Source: DASZHJ01 sp035581425 (lineage in GTDB: Bacteria; Pseudomonadota; Alphaproteobacteria; ATCC43930; CGMCC-115725). Taken from it: 24,723 nt of DNA. Every line of letters starts with the position of its first letter. Position 1 is the stretch's first letter. The notes under the pieces are model-generated. The model searched no databases, had not been told where the DNA came from, and saw only the letters and a program-made list of their open reading frames with translations. The translations under genes and the position numbers were made by a program. The DNA lies in assembly GCA_035581425.1 (NCBI GenBank), contig DATJVP010000064.1:1-24723 (forward strand). Direction: 5' to 3'. Below are positions 9,236 to 17,576 of this stretch, piece after piece.

Positions 9236-9973
9236 TTGGACCGGCCAAAAGACAAACCCGCCCTTCCCGCTCCGGCCAAGCACGCGGGGGCGGCGGAGCT
9301 CGGGGTCGCGGAAGTCGTCTCCTATCTGCGCCAGCATCCGGCTTTCCTCGCGGAGCATCCGGACCTGCTGCACGTGTTGACGCCGCCGGCGCAGCAGCGC
9401 GGCGCAGGCGTTCTCGATATGCAGCACTTCATGCTGCAACGCCTGCAGACGGAGATCGCGCGGCTCAAGAACCAGCAGCGGGCGCTGATCTCGACGAGCC
9501 GCGCCAATCTCGCGAGCCAGTCGCGCATCCACCAGGCGGTGCTGACGCTGCTCGCAGCACCGAGCTTCGAGCACCTGATCCAGATCGTCACCACGGATTT
9601 CGCCGTGCTCCTCGACGCCGACGTGATCACGCTCGCGGTCGAGTCCACCGCCTGCGGGCAGACGCAGCTCCCAGTACGCGGCATCCAGCTCCTGGAGCGC
9701 GGCACGGTAGAGCAGCTGTTCGGCGCGGACCGCGAGGTGCTGCTGCTGACAGAGACCGAGGGCGATCCCGCGATCTTCGGGAGCGGCGCCGGCCTCGTGC
9801 GCTCGGCGGCATTGCTGCGCCTCAAGGTGAGCCCGGAAGCGCCGGCCGGACTCCTCGCCATCGGCGCGCGCAGGACGGGCAAATTCCACGCGGGCCAGGG
9901 TACGGAACTTCTGGGCTTCCTCGCCAAGAGCCTCGCCGTCGTCATCGCGGGATGGCTCGACCTGCCCGCCTGA
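9236..9973 (+). CDS. DUF484 family protein (YigA-like, GAF-related)
   Basis: The protein has 245 residues. After a Pro/Ala-rich start, VAEVVSYLRQHPAFLAEHPDLL (about 24-45) is the DUF484 signature, followed by a likely coiled coil (about 62-90, FMLQRLQTEIARLKNQQ) and a GAF-like domain with GLVRSAALLRLK and a C-terminal FLAKSLAVVIAGWLDLP. The biochemical role is unknown; the family is usually encoded immediately before xerC, as here and in E. coli. The start is a TTG at 9236, supported by GGCGGAG at the right distance and by the position just after the transaldolase stop. Its 3' end overlaps xerC by 22 bases. Confidence 0.9.
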   Translation: MDRPKDKPALPAPAKHAGAAELGVAEVVSYLRQHPAFLAEHPDLLHVLTPPAQQRGAGVLDMQHFMLQRLQTEIARLKNQQRALISTSRANLASQSRIHQAVLTLLAAPSFEHLIQIVTTDFAVLLDADVITLAVESTACGQTQLPVRGIQLLERGTVEQLFGADREVLLLTETEGDPAIFGSGAGLVRSAALLRLKVSPEAPAGLLAIGARRTGKFHAGQGTELLGFLAKSLAVVIAGWLDLPA

Positions 9974-10920
9974 CACCGCTCACGCGCTTCGCGGCGGCGC
10001 CAGATCTTGCCTCCGCCATCTCCGATTGGCAGAGCTGGCTCCAGAGCGAGCGTCGGGCATCGCCACACACGCTCTCCAACTACGGCCGCGATCTCACGGG
10101 ATTTCTCGATTTCCTGCGCGAGCATCTCGGCGTGCTTCCCGATCTCGCTGCGCTCGGGTCGCTGAAGCCCGCGGACTTCCGCGCCTTCCTCGCGGCGCGC
10201 TCGAATGCCGGCATCGGGCGGAGCTCGCTCGCGCGAGGGCTTTCAACGCTCCGCGGCTTCTTCCGCTTCCTCGACCGGCGCGGGCTCGCCGCCAATGCGG
10301 CACTCGCGGCTGTCAGGACGCCGAAGCTCCCGAAGACCGTGCCGAAGCCGCTCACGGTGGAGGATGCAGGTCTAGCGCTCGACCGCATCGCCGCGCTCGC
10401 GGAGGACCCGTGGATCGGCAAGCGCGACCTCGCGATCCTTACCCTCCTCTACGGCTGCGGCTTGCGGCTATCGGAGGCGCTGAACCTCACCCGGGCCAAG
10501 GCGCCGCTAGAGCCGGGCATGCTCGCGGTCACAGGCAAGGGACGCAAAACGCGCACGGTGCCGGTGCTCCCCGCGGTTAGCGCGGCCATTGCGGATTACC
10601 TCGCGCTTTGTCCCTACCCCCTCGGACCCAAGGCGCCGCTCTTCGTGGGCGCGCGGGGCGGACCGCTCAATCCACGCCTCGTGCAGCGGCAGATGCAGCG
10701 CCTGCGCGGGCTGCTGGACCTGCCGGAAACCGCGACACCGCACGCGCTCCGGCACAGCTTCGCGACGCATCTCCTTGCTGGCGGCGGCGATCTCCGTACC
10801 ATCCAGGAGCTCCTGGGCCACGCGAGCCTCTCCACCACCCAGCGCTACACTGCGGTCGATGCCGAGCGCCTCCTCGGCATCTATGACCGCGCCCACCCCC
10901 GTGCCAAGGCCAAGGCCTAG
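9952..10920 (+). CDS. xerC: tyrosine recombinase XerC
   Basis: With XerD, XerC resolves chromosome dimers at dif near the septum. The protein has 322 residues. The N-terminal SAM-like core-binding domain (about 20-115) contains ERRASPHTLSNYGRDL. The catalytic domain holds Arg172 (GLRLSEAL), Lys196 (TGKGRKTR), His264 and Arg267 (HALRHSFATHLL), His290 (LLGHASLSTTQ) and the nucleophile Tyr299, so the active site is complete. The ATG at 9952 lies inside the DUF484 gene, a 22-base overlap suggesting translational coupling. The DUF484 neighbour favours housekeeping XerC over an integrase of a mobile element. A 79-base gap separates it from the next gene. Confidence 0.94.
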   Translation: MARPARLTPLTRFAAAPDLASAISDWQSWLQSERRASPHTLSNYGRDLTGFLDFLREHLGVLPDLAALGSLKPADFRAFLAARSNAGIGRSSLARGLSTLRGFFRFLDRRGLAANAALAAVRTPKLPKTVPKPLTVEDAGLALDRIAALAEDPWIGKRDLAILTLLYGCGLRLSEALNLTRAKAPLEPGMLAVTGKGRKTRTVPVLPAVSAAIADYLALCPYPLGPKAPLFVGARGGPLNPRLVQRQMQRLRGLLDLPETATPHALRHSFATHLLAGGGDLRTIQELLGHASLSTTQRYTAVDAERLLGIYDRAHPRAKAKA

Positions 10921-10999
10921 CGGGCGCAAGAAACGGGTTGTGGGCGCGGGTCCCCGCGGCAAAAGTGGCGGCCCCGAGCGACATCGCCCCGAGCCCATC

Positions 11000-11866
11000 A
11001 TGAGCACCGCCCTTGCCCTATCGGAAGACCCGAGCAACGACCCCGTAAGCGCCGCGATCGAATATCTCGTGCGCCATTACCGCGAGCACCCAAGCCTCGA
11101 TAGGCTCGCGGCGGAAGTGGGCATGAGCCCGCATCACTTTCAGCGCACCTTCAAGCGCTGGACCGGGATCAGCCCGAAGCGCTTCGAGCAATACCTCACG
11201 CTTGGCGATGCGAAGCGCCGGCTCGGCGATGCCCGGAGCCTGCTCGACGCCGCCTATGCGGTGGGACTCTCCGGCCCGAGCCGGCTGCACGATCTCTTCG
11301 TCGCCTGCGAGGCCGTGACGCCCGGCGACTACAAGGCCCGCGGCCGCGGCCTGCGCATCCACTATGCCTTCCATGACAGCCCTTTTGGCCGCACCGTCAT
11401 CGGAACGACCGAGCGCGGCCTGTGCCATCTCTCCTTCGTCGTCGACGGCGACGAGAAGGGCGCGCTCAAGACCTTCACCCGCTACTGGCCTGAGGCCGAG
11501 CGCATCTACGACGCCGAAGCCACCGCCGAGACCGCGCGGCGCGCCTTCCGCTTCGCCCTCGCCCAACCCGGCGAGGTTCCGCGCCTGCTGCTCCGCGGCA
11601 CCAATTTCGAGATCAAAGTCTGGGAAGCGCTGCTGCGCATTCCCTTGGGCGAAGTCGCGAGCTACGGCCAAGTGGCACAGGCGATCGGCGAGCCCAAAGC
11701 CTTCCGCGCCGTCGGCCGCGCCGTCGGCTCCAACCCGATCTCGCTCCTGATTCCGTGTCATCGGGTGATTCTGCAATCCGGCGTCGTGCACAACTACGGC
11801 TGGGGCGTGGAGCGCAAAAAGGTCCTCCTCGCGATGGAGAGGGCGCGGAGCGAGGAGGTCGCGTAA
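11000..11866 (+). CDS. AraC-type regulator fused to O6-methylguanine-DNA methyltransferase (short Ada)
   Basis: The protein has 288 residues. Residues 15-115 form an AraC-type DNA-binding domain with two helix-turn-helices (LDRLAAEVGMSPHHFQRTFKRWTG; SLLDAAYAVGLSGPSRLHDLF). Residues 120-285 form the methyltransferase: NFEIKVWEALLRIPLGEVASY, then PCHRV (252-256) with acceptor Cys253. The Ada N-terminal zinc domain that accepts methyl groups from phosphotriesters is absent, so the inducing reaction of E. coli Ada cannot occur in this protein. Its repair activity on O6-methylguanine should be intact because the active site is complete. The ATG is at 11000, with only a poor Shine-Dalgarno sequence. 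It is convergent with lpdA; the 69 bases between them show no clear terminator. Confidence 0.9.
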   Translation: MSTALALSEDPSNDPVSAAIEYLVRHYREHPSLDRLAAEVGMSPHHFQRTFKRWTGISPKRFEQYLTLGDAKRRLGDARSLLDAAYAVGLSGPSRLHDLFVACEAVTPGDYKARGRGLRIHYAFHDSPFGRTVIGTTERGLCHLSFVVDGDEKGALKTFTRYWPEAERIYDAEATAETARRAFRFALAQPGEVPRLLLRGTNFEIKVWEALLRIPLGEVASYGQVAQAIGEPKAFRAVGRAVGSNPISLLIPCHRVILQSGVVHNYGWGVERKKVLLAMERARSEEVA

Positions 11867-11935
11867 CCTGCGCGCCGTTTCGTTCTCGACCTGCGGGACG
11901 CGCGGCGCGATGTGCCGTCGCTTTGGCAGAATTCC

Positions 11936-13342
11936 CTAGATGTGTATCGCTCGCTTCGTGACCGCGAGGGCGGCTTCCTTGACGGCTTCGGGGAGGGTCG
12001 GGTGGGCGTGGCAGGTGCGGGCGATGTCCTCGGAGGAGGCGCCAAACTCCATCGCGAGCGCGGCCTCCGCGATCATGGTGCCGGCATCGGCGCCGATGAT
12101 GTGCACGCCGAGGACACGGTCTGTCACGGCATCCGCGAGGATCTTCACAAAGCCCTCGGTGTCGCCGTTGCAGCGCGCGCGGGCGTTGGCGGTGAAGGGG
12201 AATTTGCCGATGGCATACGCCACGCCTGCGGCCTTCAAATCCTCCTCGGATTTGCCGACGGAGGCGACCTCGGGCTGCGTATAGACCACGGCGGGGATCG
12301 CGTCGTAGTCGATATGCGGCTTTTGCCCCGCGATGATCTCCGCAACCGCGGAGCCTTCCTCCTCGGCCTTGTGCGCAAGCATGGGGCCCGCGATCACGTC
12401 ACCGATCGCAAAGATGCCGGGGACATTGGTGCGGAATTGTCCATCGACCCGCACGCGCTTCTTCTCGTCGAGCGCTACGCCCGCGGACTCCAGGCCTAGC
12501 CCATCGGTGTAGGGACGCCGCCCCACCGAGACCAGCACGGCGTCGGCCGCGATCTCCTCTCCCGCTCCGCCTTGCGCAGGCTCGAGCGCGAGCGTCACGG
12601 ATTTGCCGCTCGCTTTTGCGCTCGCCACCTTGGTGCCCAGCCGGAAGGTGAACCCCTGCTTCTGAAGGGTGCGCTGCAAATGCCGCGCGACCTCGGCGTC
12701 CATGCCGGGGCAGATGCGGTCGAGGAACTCGACGACCGTCACTTCGGAACCCAGCCGCCCCCAGACCGAGCCGAGCTCGAGCCCGATATAGCCTGCCCCG
12801 ATCACGACGAGACGCTTCGGCACGGAGTCCAGAACGAGCGCGCCGGTCGAAGAGACGATGCGCTTCTCGTCGATCTCAATCCCCGGAAGCCGCACCACAT
12901 CGGAGCCCGTCGCGATGACGATCGCCTTCGCCTGAAGCGTGTCGCTCTTGCCGCCGCCGGAAGCGACCTCGACGGCATTGGGCCCCGCAATCCGGCCTGC
13001 GCCCTTGATCCAGGTGACCTTGTTCTTCCGGAAGAGATATTCGACGCCGCGGACGTTCTCGCCGACGACCTTGTCCTTGCGCGCGAGCATGGTTGCGAGG
13101 TCGAGCCCGACTTTGCTGACGGTGACGCCGTGCGCCGCGAGCGCGTGCTGCGTCTCCACGTATCGCTCCGAGGATTGCAGCAGCGCCTTCGAGGGGATGC
13201 AGCCGATGTTGAGGCAGGTACCGCCGAGCGTCGAGCGCATCTCGACGCAGGCCGTCCTCATTCCCAGTTGCGCCGCGCGGATCGCCGCGACGTATCCGCC
13301 GGGACCGCCTCCGATGACGACGACGTCGTAGCTCTCGGCCAT
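11936..13342 (-). CDS. lpdA: dihydrolipoamide dehydrogenase (E3)
   Basis: This FAD flavoenzyme reoxidises the dihydrolipoyl group of E2 and passes electrons to NAD+. The protein has 468 residues. The FAD-binding motif VVVIGGGPGGYVAAIRAAQLG (8 onward) is followed by the redox-active disulfide Cys43/Cys48 in GGTCLNIGCIPSK. The NAD-binding motif VIGAGYIGLELG lies in the middle, TNVPGIFAIGDV is the second FAD motif, and the C-terminal His447/Glu452 pair sits in HPTLPE. All catalytic residues are present. The gene follows sucB by 10 bases, so it most likely serves the 2-oxoglutarate dehydrogenase complex. It is last in the zapE-mdh-sucA-sucB-lpdA run. Confidence 0.96.
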   Translation of the reverse strand: MAESYDVVVIGGGPGGYVAAIRAAQLGMRTACVEMRSTLGGTCLNIGCIPSKALLQSSERYVETQHALAAHGVTVSKVGLDLATMLARKDKVVGENVRGVEYLFRKNKVTWIKGAGRIAGPNAVEVASGGGKSDTLQAKAIVIATGSDVVRLPGIEIDEKRIVSSTGALVLDSVPKRLVVIGAGYIGLELGSVWGRLGSEVTVVEFLDRICPGMDAEVARHLQRTLQKQGFTFRLGTKVASAKASGKSVTLALEPAQGGAGEEIAADAVLVSVGRRPYTDGLGLESAGVALDEKKRVRVDGQFRTNVPGIFAIGDVIAGPMLAHKAEEEGSAVAEIIAGQKPHIDYDAIPAVVYTQPEVASVGKSEEDLKAAGVAYAIGKFPFTANARARCNGDTEGFVKILADAVTDRVLGVHIIGADAGTMIAEAALAMEFGASSEDIARTCHAHPTLPEAVKEAALAVTKRAIHI

Positions 13343-13352
13343 GGCTCCCTCG

Positions 13353-14573
13353 CTACATGTCGACGAGGAGCCGCTCGGGATCCTCGATGCATTCCTTGAC
13401 GCGCACCAGGAAGGTCACGGCCTCGCGGCCGTCGACGATGCGGTGGTCGTAGGAAAGCGCAAGGTACATCATCGGCCGCGCCTCGATCTTGCCGCCGATC
13501 ACCACCGGACGTTGCTGGATCTTGTGCATGCCGAGGATGCCCGACTGCGGCGGGTTCAGGATCGGCGTCGACATCAGCGAGCCGTAGATGCCGCCGTTCG
13601 AGATCGTGAAGGTGCCGCCGGAGAGATCGTCGATGGTGAGCTTCCCGTCGCGCGCCTTGCGGCCGAGCTCGGCGATCGCCTTCTCGATCTCCGCGAAGCC
13701 CATGCGGTCGGCATCGCGCATCACCGGCACCACGAGGCCCTGCTCCGTGCCGACGGCGACGCCGATGTCGTAGTGGTTCTTGTAGACGATCTCGTCGCCG
13801 TCGATCTCGCCGTTGACGGCGGGGATTTCCTTGAGCGCGACGATCGAGGCCTTGACGAAGAAGGACATGAAGCCGAGGCGGACGCCGTGCTTCTTCTCGA
13901 AATTGTCGCGGTACTTATCACGCAGCGCCATGACCGCGCTCATGTCCGCTTCGTTGAAGGTCGTGAGCATGGCGGCAGTGTTCTGCGCCTGCTTCAAGCG
14001 CTCGGCGATGCGCTTGCGGAGCCGCGTCATCCGCACGCGCTCCTCGCGCGCGCCGGCGGCGCGCGGCGGAGGCGGCGCCGCGGGCTTCGCGGCTGCCGGC
14101 GCGCTCTGCTCTTTCGCCATCAGCACGTCGCCCTTGGTGATGCGCCCGTCCTTGCCGGTCGCGACGATCTCGCTCGGCGCCATGCCGCTTTCCGCCATGA
14201 GCTTCCGCGCGGCCGGACCCGAGCGCTCAGCCATGCTCGGTGTCGCCTGCGCAGCAGGCGGCGGCGGAGCCGGCGACGCAGCGGCCGCGGGCTTTGCCGC
14301 AGCAGGCTTCGCGGGCGCAGGCTTCACGGCGCCCACTCCGTCACCGATCACGCCGAGCACACCGCCGACGGCGACGTTCGTCCCCTCGGGCACCCGGATC
14401 TCCGCGAGCACGCCAGGCGCCGTCGCGTTCACTTCGAGCGTCACCTTGTCGGTCTCGAGCTCGACCAGGGGATCGTCGATCGCCACGGCCTCGCCGGGCT
14501 TCTTGAGCCAGCGCGCGACGGTTGCCTCGGTCACGGATTCGCCGAGCGCAGGTACCTTGATCTCGGTCGCCAT
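13353..14573 (-). CDS. sucB: 2-oxoglutarate dehydrogenase E2, dihydrolipoamide succinyltransferase
   Basis: This is the core subunit of the 2-oxoglutarate dehydrogenase complex, which transfers the succinyl group from lipoyl-lysine to CoA. The protein has 406 residues with one lipoyl domain (1-80; lipoylated Lys43 in ETDKV). An Ala/Pro-rich flexible linker follows (about 83-112, rich in AKPAAA and PPPP), then a peripheral subunit-binding domain (SGPAARKLMAESG...GRITKGDVL), a second Pro/Ala linker, and the catalytic domain ending in DHRIVDGREAV with His377 and Asp381. MATEIKVPALGESVTEATV is typical of the OGDH E2, as opposed to the pyruvate dehydrogenase E2. The ATG is at 14573, 21 bases after sucA. 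Also called odhB. Confidence 0.97.
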   Translation of the reverse strand: MATEIKVPALGESVTEATVARWLKKPGEAVAIDDPLVELETDKVTLEVNATAPGVLAEIRVPEGTNVAVGGVLGVIGDGVGAVKPAPAKPAAAKPAAAASPAPPPPAAQATPSMAERSGPAARKLMAESGMAPSEIVATGKDGRITKGDVLMAKEQSAPAAAKPAAPPPPRAAGAREERVRMTRLRKRIAERLKQAQNTAAMLTTFNEADMSAVMALRDKYRDNFEKKHGVRLGFMSFFVKASIVALKEIPAVNGEIDGDEIVYKNHYDIGVAVGTEQGLVVPVMRDADRMGFAEIEKAIAELGRKARDGKLTIDDLSGGTFTISNGGIYGSLMSTPILNPPQSGILGMHKIQQRPVVIGGKIEARPMMYLALSYDHRIVDGREAVTFLVRVKECIEDPERLLVDM

Positions 14574-14594
14574 GGGATCCCCCGTCGCGCTGTC

Positions 14595-17468
14595 TCAGGT
14601 CGGAGCGAGCGCACCGTCGACGAGCTTCTTCTGCTCGGCGAGGTGGCGGCTAAAGAGGCCGGTTGCGGTCGCGGCGGAGGCCGCGCGGCCGACGTAGCGC
14701 GGGCGCTTCGCGGCGATGTCGAGGCCCGCGAGGACTTGCTCCAGGCGCCGGTCGACGAAGCTCCAGGCGCCCATGTTCTCGGGCTCCTCCTGGCACCACA
14801 CGAACTCGGCGTTCCGATAGCGGGCGACCGCCTTGCCGAGCGCGTTGAAGGGGAAGGGATAGAGCTGCTCGATGCGGAGGATGGCGATGTCCTTGATCTC
14901 GCGCTCCCGCCGCGCCTTCAGGAGGTCGTAATAGACCTTGCCGCTGCAGAGCACGACGCGGCGGATCCGGTCGTCGGGGCCCAGCGTATCCATTTCCTCG
15001 AAGATCCGGTGGAAGGAGCTGCCGGGCCCCATCTCCGCGAGGCTCGAGGCGGCCTCCGGCGCGCGCAGCAGCGACTTCGGCGTCACGATCACCAGGGGCT
15101 TGCGGAAATTGCGCCGCATCTGCCGTCGGAGCGCGTGGAAATAGTTTGCGGAAGTCGTGAGATTGCACACCTGGAGATTGTCTTCGCCGCTGAGCTGGAG
15201 ATAGCGCTCCAGCCGCGCGGAGGAATGCTCCGGCCCTTGTCCTTCGTAGCCGTGCGGCAGCAGCATAACGAGCCCCGACATGCGCAGCCACTTCGCCTCT
15301 CCCGCGGCGATGAACTGGTCGATGATGACCTGGGCGCCGTTAGCGAAGTCCCCGAACTGCGCCTCCCAGAGGATGAGCGCGTGCGGCTCGGCGAGGCTGT
15401 AGCCGTACTCGAAGCCCAGCACCGCCGCTTCCGAGAGCGGGCTGTCGATCACTTCGAACTGCGCCTGGCCCTGTCGCACGTGTTGGAGCGGCACGTAGCG
15501 CTCCTCGGTTTCCTGGTCGACGAGGACGGCGTGGCGCTGCGAGAAGGTGCCGCGGCCGCAATCCTGCCCGGACAAGCGCACGAAGGTACCCTCCGCGAGG
15601 AGCGTGCCGAAGGCGAGCGCTTCGCCTGTCGCCCAGTCGATCCCGGCGCCGGTCTCGATCGCCTTCCGCTTCTGCTCGAGTTGGCGCGCGAGCTTGCGGT
15701 TGAGATTGAACTTCTCGGGCACCTGGCACAGCGCCAAGCCTACTTCCTTGAGCGTCTCCAGCGACACGTCGGTCTTGCCGCGGCGGTCGTCGTTGGTCGC
15801 GACCTCGAGCCCCGTCCAGGCGCCCTCGAGCCAGTCGGCCTTGTTCGGGCGATAGGTCTTGGCCGCCTCGAACTGCCGCTCGAGCTCGGCCTGGAACTCC
15901 GTCACCATCGCCTCCGCCTCGTCCTTGCTGACGATTCCTTCGCGGACGAGACGCTCGGCGTAGATCTCGCGCGTCGTCGGATGGGTCTCGATCGCGCGGT
16001 ACATGAGCGGCTGGGTGAAGGCGGGCTCGTCCGCCTCGTTGTGGCCGTGGCGGCGGTAGCAGAAGATGTCGACCACCACGTCCACCTTGAAGCGCGCGCG
16101 GAACTCCGTCGCGATCCGCGCGACATGCACCGCGGCTTCAGCATCATCGCCGTTGACGTGGAAGATCGGAGCCTGCACGCCCTTCGCGACATCCGAGGGA
16201 TAGGGGCCGGAGCGTGCGTAGGAGGGGCTCGTGGTGAAGCCGATCTGGTTGTTCACGATGAAGTGGATGGTGCCGCCGGTCTTGTAGCCATTGAGCTCCG
16301 AGAGCATCAGCGATTCCGGCACCAGCCCCTGCCCTGCGAAGGCAGCGTCGCCATGCATCAGCAGGCCGACGACGTTGTCGCCTGCGGCATCGTCGCGCTG
16401 GCGCTGCTTCGCGCGGACCTTGCCGAGCACGACGGGGTCGACGGCTTCGAGATGCGAGGGGTTCGCCGTCAGCGACATGTGCACGACGTGGCCGTCGAAA
16501 TCGCGGTCCGTCGAGGTGCCGAGATGATATTTCACGTCGCCCGAGCCCTGAACGTCCTCGGGATTGGCGGGATGGCCCTGGAACTCCGAGAAGAGCGCGG
16601 CATAGGGCTTCAGCATCATGTTCGTGAGCACGTTGAGCCGGCCGCGATGCGGCATGCCGATCACGAGCTCCTTCATGCCGAGCTGGCCGCCGCGCTTCAG
16701 CACCTGCTCCAGCGACGGGATGAGCGCCTCGCCGCCGTCGAGGCCGAAGCGCTTGGTGCCGGTATAGCGCTTGTCGAGGAAGCGTTCGAAGACCTCGGCG
16801 ACAATGAGGCGTTTCAGGATCGCGCGCTTGCCCTCGGGCGTGAACTCCGTGCGGTTGCGCTCGGTCTCGATGCGCTCCTGGATCCAGGCTTTCTGGTCGG
16901 GGTCCTGGATGTGCATGTACTCGATGCCGATGGTGCCGCAATAGGTCGCGCGCATATGCGCCATGATCTCGCGGAGCGTCGGGCGGTCGAGGCCGGGGAC
17001 GTTCGCGACGAAGATCGGGCGGTCGTAATCGGCCTCGGTAAAGCCGTAGGTCGCGGGATGGAGCTCCGGATGCGGCTCGATCTTCACGAGTCCCAGCGGA
17101 TCGAGGTTCGCCTCCAGATGGCCGCGCACGCGGTAAGAGCGGATGAGCTGGAGCGCGCGGATCGAATCGACCGCCGCTCGGCGAATGTCCTCGAGGCCCG
17201 CCGGCGCCGCCTCGGCGGTCGCGACGGCATGACCGTTCCCCTCGGCCGCATGGCCGTTGGCGATGATGCGGCCGAGATCCCGGCCCCAGGCCGGCCCCTC
17301 GACCTCCTTCGTCACGGCGGGCGGCGAGTCCGCGAGCTCCGCAAAAAAGCGCCGCCAGCTCTCGTCGACCCCCGCGGGGTCGTGGAGATAGCGCGCATAA
17401 AGCTCGGCGATGAAGGCGGCATTGCTGCCGTAGAGGAAGCTATTGGGATCGATCTCGGACATGGCCAT
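14595..17468 (-). CDS. sucA: 2-oxoglutarate dehydrogenase E1 component
   Basis: This thiamine diphosphate enzyme decarboxylates 2-oxoglutarate and succinylates the E2 lipoyl group. The protein has 957 residues. The N-terminal FLYGSNAAFIAELYARY (11-27) is the short E1o domain that anchors E1 to the complex. MPHRGRLNVL is at 272-281. The ThDP-binding motif begins GDAAFAGQG at 373 and ends with the NNQIGF block (406-411). The C-terminal half holds GTFSQRHAVLVDQ and LLPHGYEGQGPEHSSARLER, both typical of the family. Translation could start at ATG 17468 or at the second ATG, 17462, which is better spaced from GGGAA. Mdh ends 108 bases upstream; sucC and sucD, frequently found there in related bacteria, are missing. 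Confidence 0.97.
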   Translation of the reverse strand: MAMSEIDPNSFLYGSNAAFIAELYARYLHDPAGVDESWRRFFAELADSPPAVTKEVEGPAWGRDLGRIIANGHAAEGNGHAVATAEAAPAGLEDIRRAAVDSIRALQLIRSYRVRGHLEANLDPLGLVKIEPHPELHPATYGFTEADYDRPIFVANVPGLDRPTLREIMAHMRATYCGTIGIEYMHIQDPDQKAWIQERIETERNRTEFTPEGKRAILKRLIVAEVFERFLDKRYTGTKRFGLDGGEALIPSLEQVLKRGGQLGMKELVIGMPHRGRLNVLTNMMLKPYAALFSEFQGHPANPEDVQGSGDVKYHLGTSTDRDFDGHVVHMSLTANPSHLEAVDPVVLGKVRAKQRQRDDAAGDNVVGLLMHGDAAFAGQGLVPESLMLSELNGYKTGGTIHFIVNNQIGFTTSPSYARSGPYPSDVAKGVQAPIFHVNGDDAEAAVHVARIATEFRARFKVDVVVDIFCYRRHGHNEADEPAFTQPLMYRAIETHPTTREIYAERLVREGIVSKDEAEAMVTEFQAELERQFEAAKTYRPNKADWLEGAWTGLEVATNDDRRGKTDVSLETLKEVGLALCQVPEKFNLNRKLARQLEQKRKAIETGAGIDWATGEALAFGTLLAEGTFVRLSGQDCGRGTFSQRHAVLVDQETEERYVPLQHVRQGQAQFEVIDSPLSEAAVLGFEYGYSLAEPHALILWEAQFGDFANGAQVIIDQFIAAGEAKWLRMSGLVMLLPHGYEGQGPEHSSARLERYLQLSGEDNLQVCNLTTSANYFHALRRQMRRNFRKPLVIVTPKSLLRAPEAASSLAEMGPGSSFHRIFEEMDTLGPDDRIRRVVLCSGKVYYDLLKARREREIKDIAILRIEQLYPFPFNALGKAVARYRNAEFVWCQEEPENMGAWSFVDRRLEQVLAGLDIAAKRPRYVGRAASAATATGLFSRHLAEQKKLVDGALAPT

Positions 17469-17576
17469 TTCCCGGCCGCGGACGGCGCGGCGCGCCCCAA
17501 CAAGATGGGGACGAAAGGTTACAAAACCTAGACCAGCGCTCTATGCAACGCCCGCATGCCCGAGCCGGGTAGCTGC

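Noticed and set aside
6782..9976. Open frame of 1064 codons on the minus strand across priA, transaldolase and DUF484
   Set aside because: It crosses real genes on both strands in the wrong frames and shows no domain.
9952..10920. The tyrosine recombinase as an integrase of a mobile element
   Set aside because: It overlaps a DUF484 gene in the conserved housekeeping xerC arrangement and has a XerC length and motifs.
10944..10959. Hairpin CGCGGG-TC-CCCGCG after xerC as a terminator
   Set aside because: The stem has a very short loop and no T-run follows, only CAAAAG, so it does not qualify as an intrinsic terminator.
13341..17531. Open frame of 1396 codons on the plus strand opposite lpdA, sucB and sucA
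   Set aside because: It is antisense to three well-identified genes and its translation is His/Arg/Glu/Ala-rich, the usual mirror of GC-rich coding DNA. No motif supports it.
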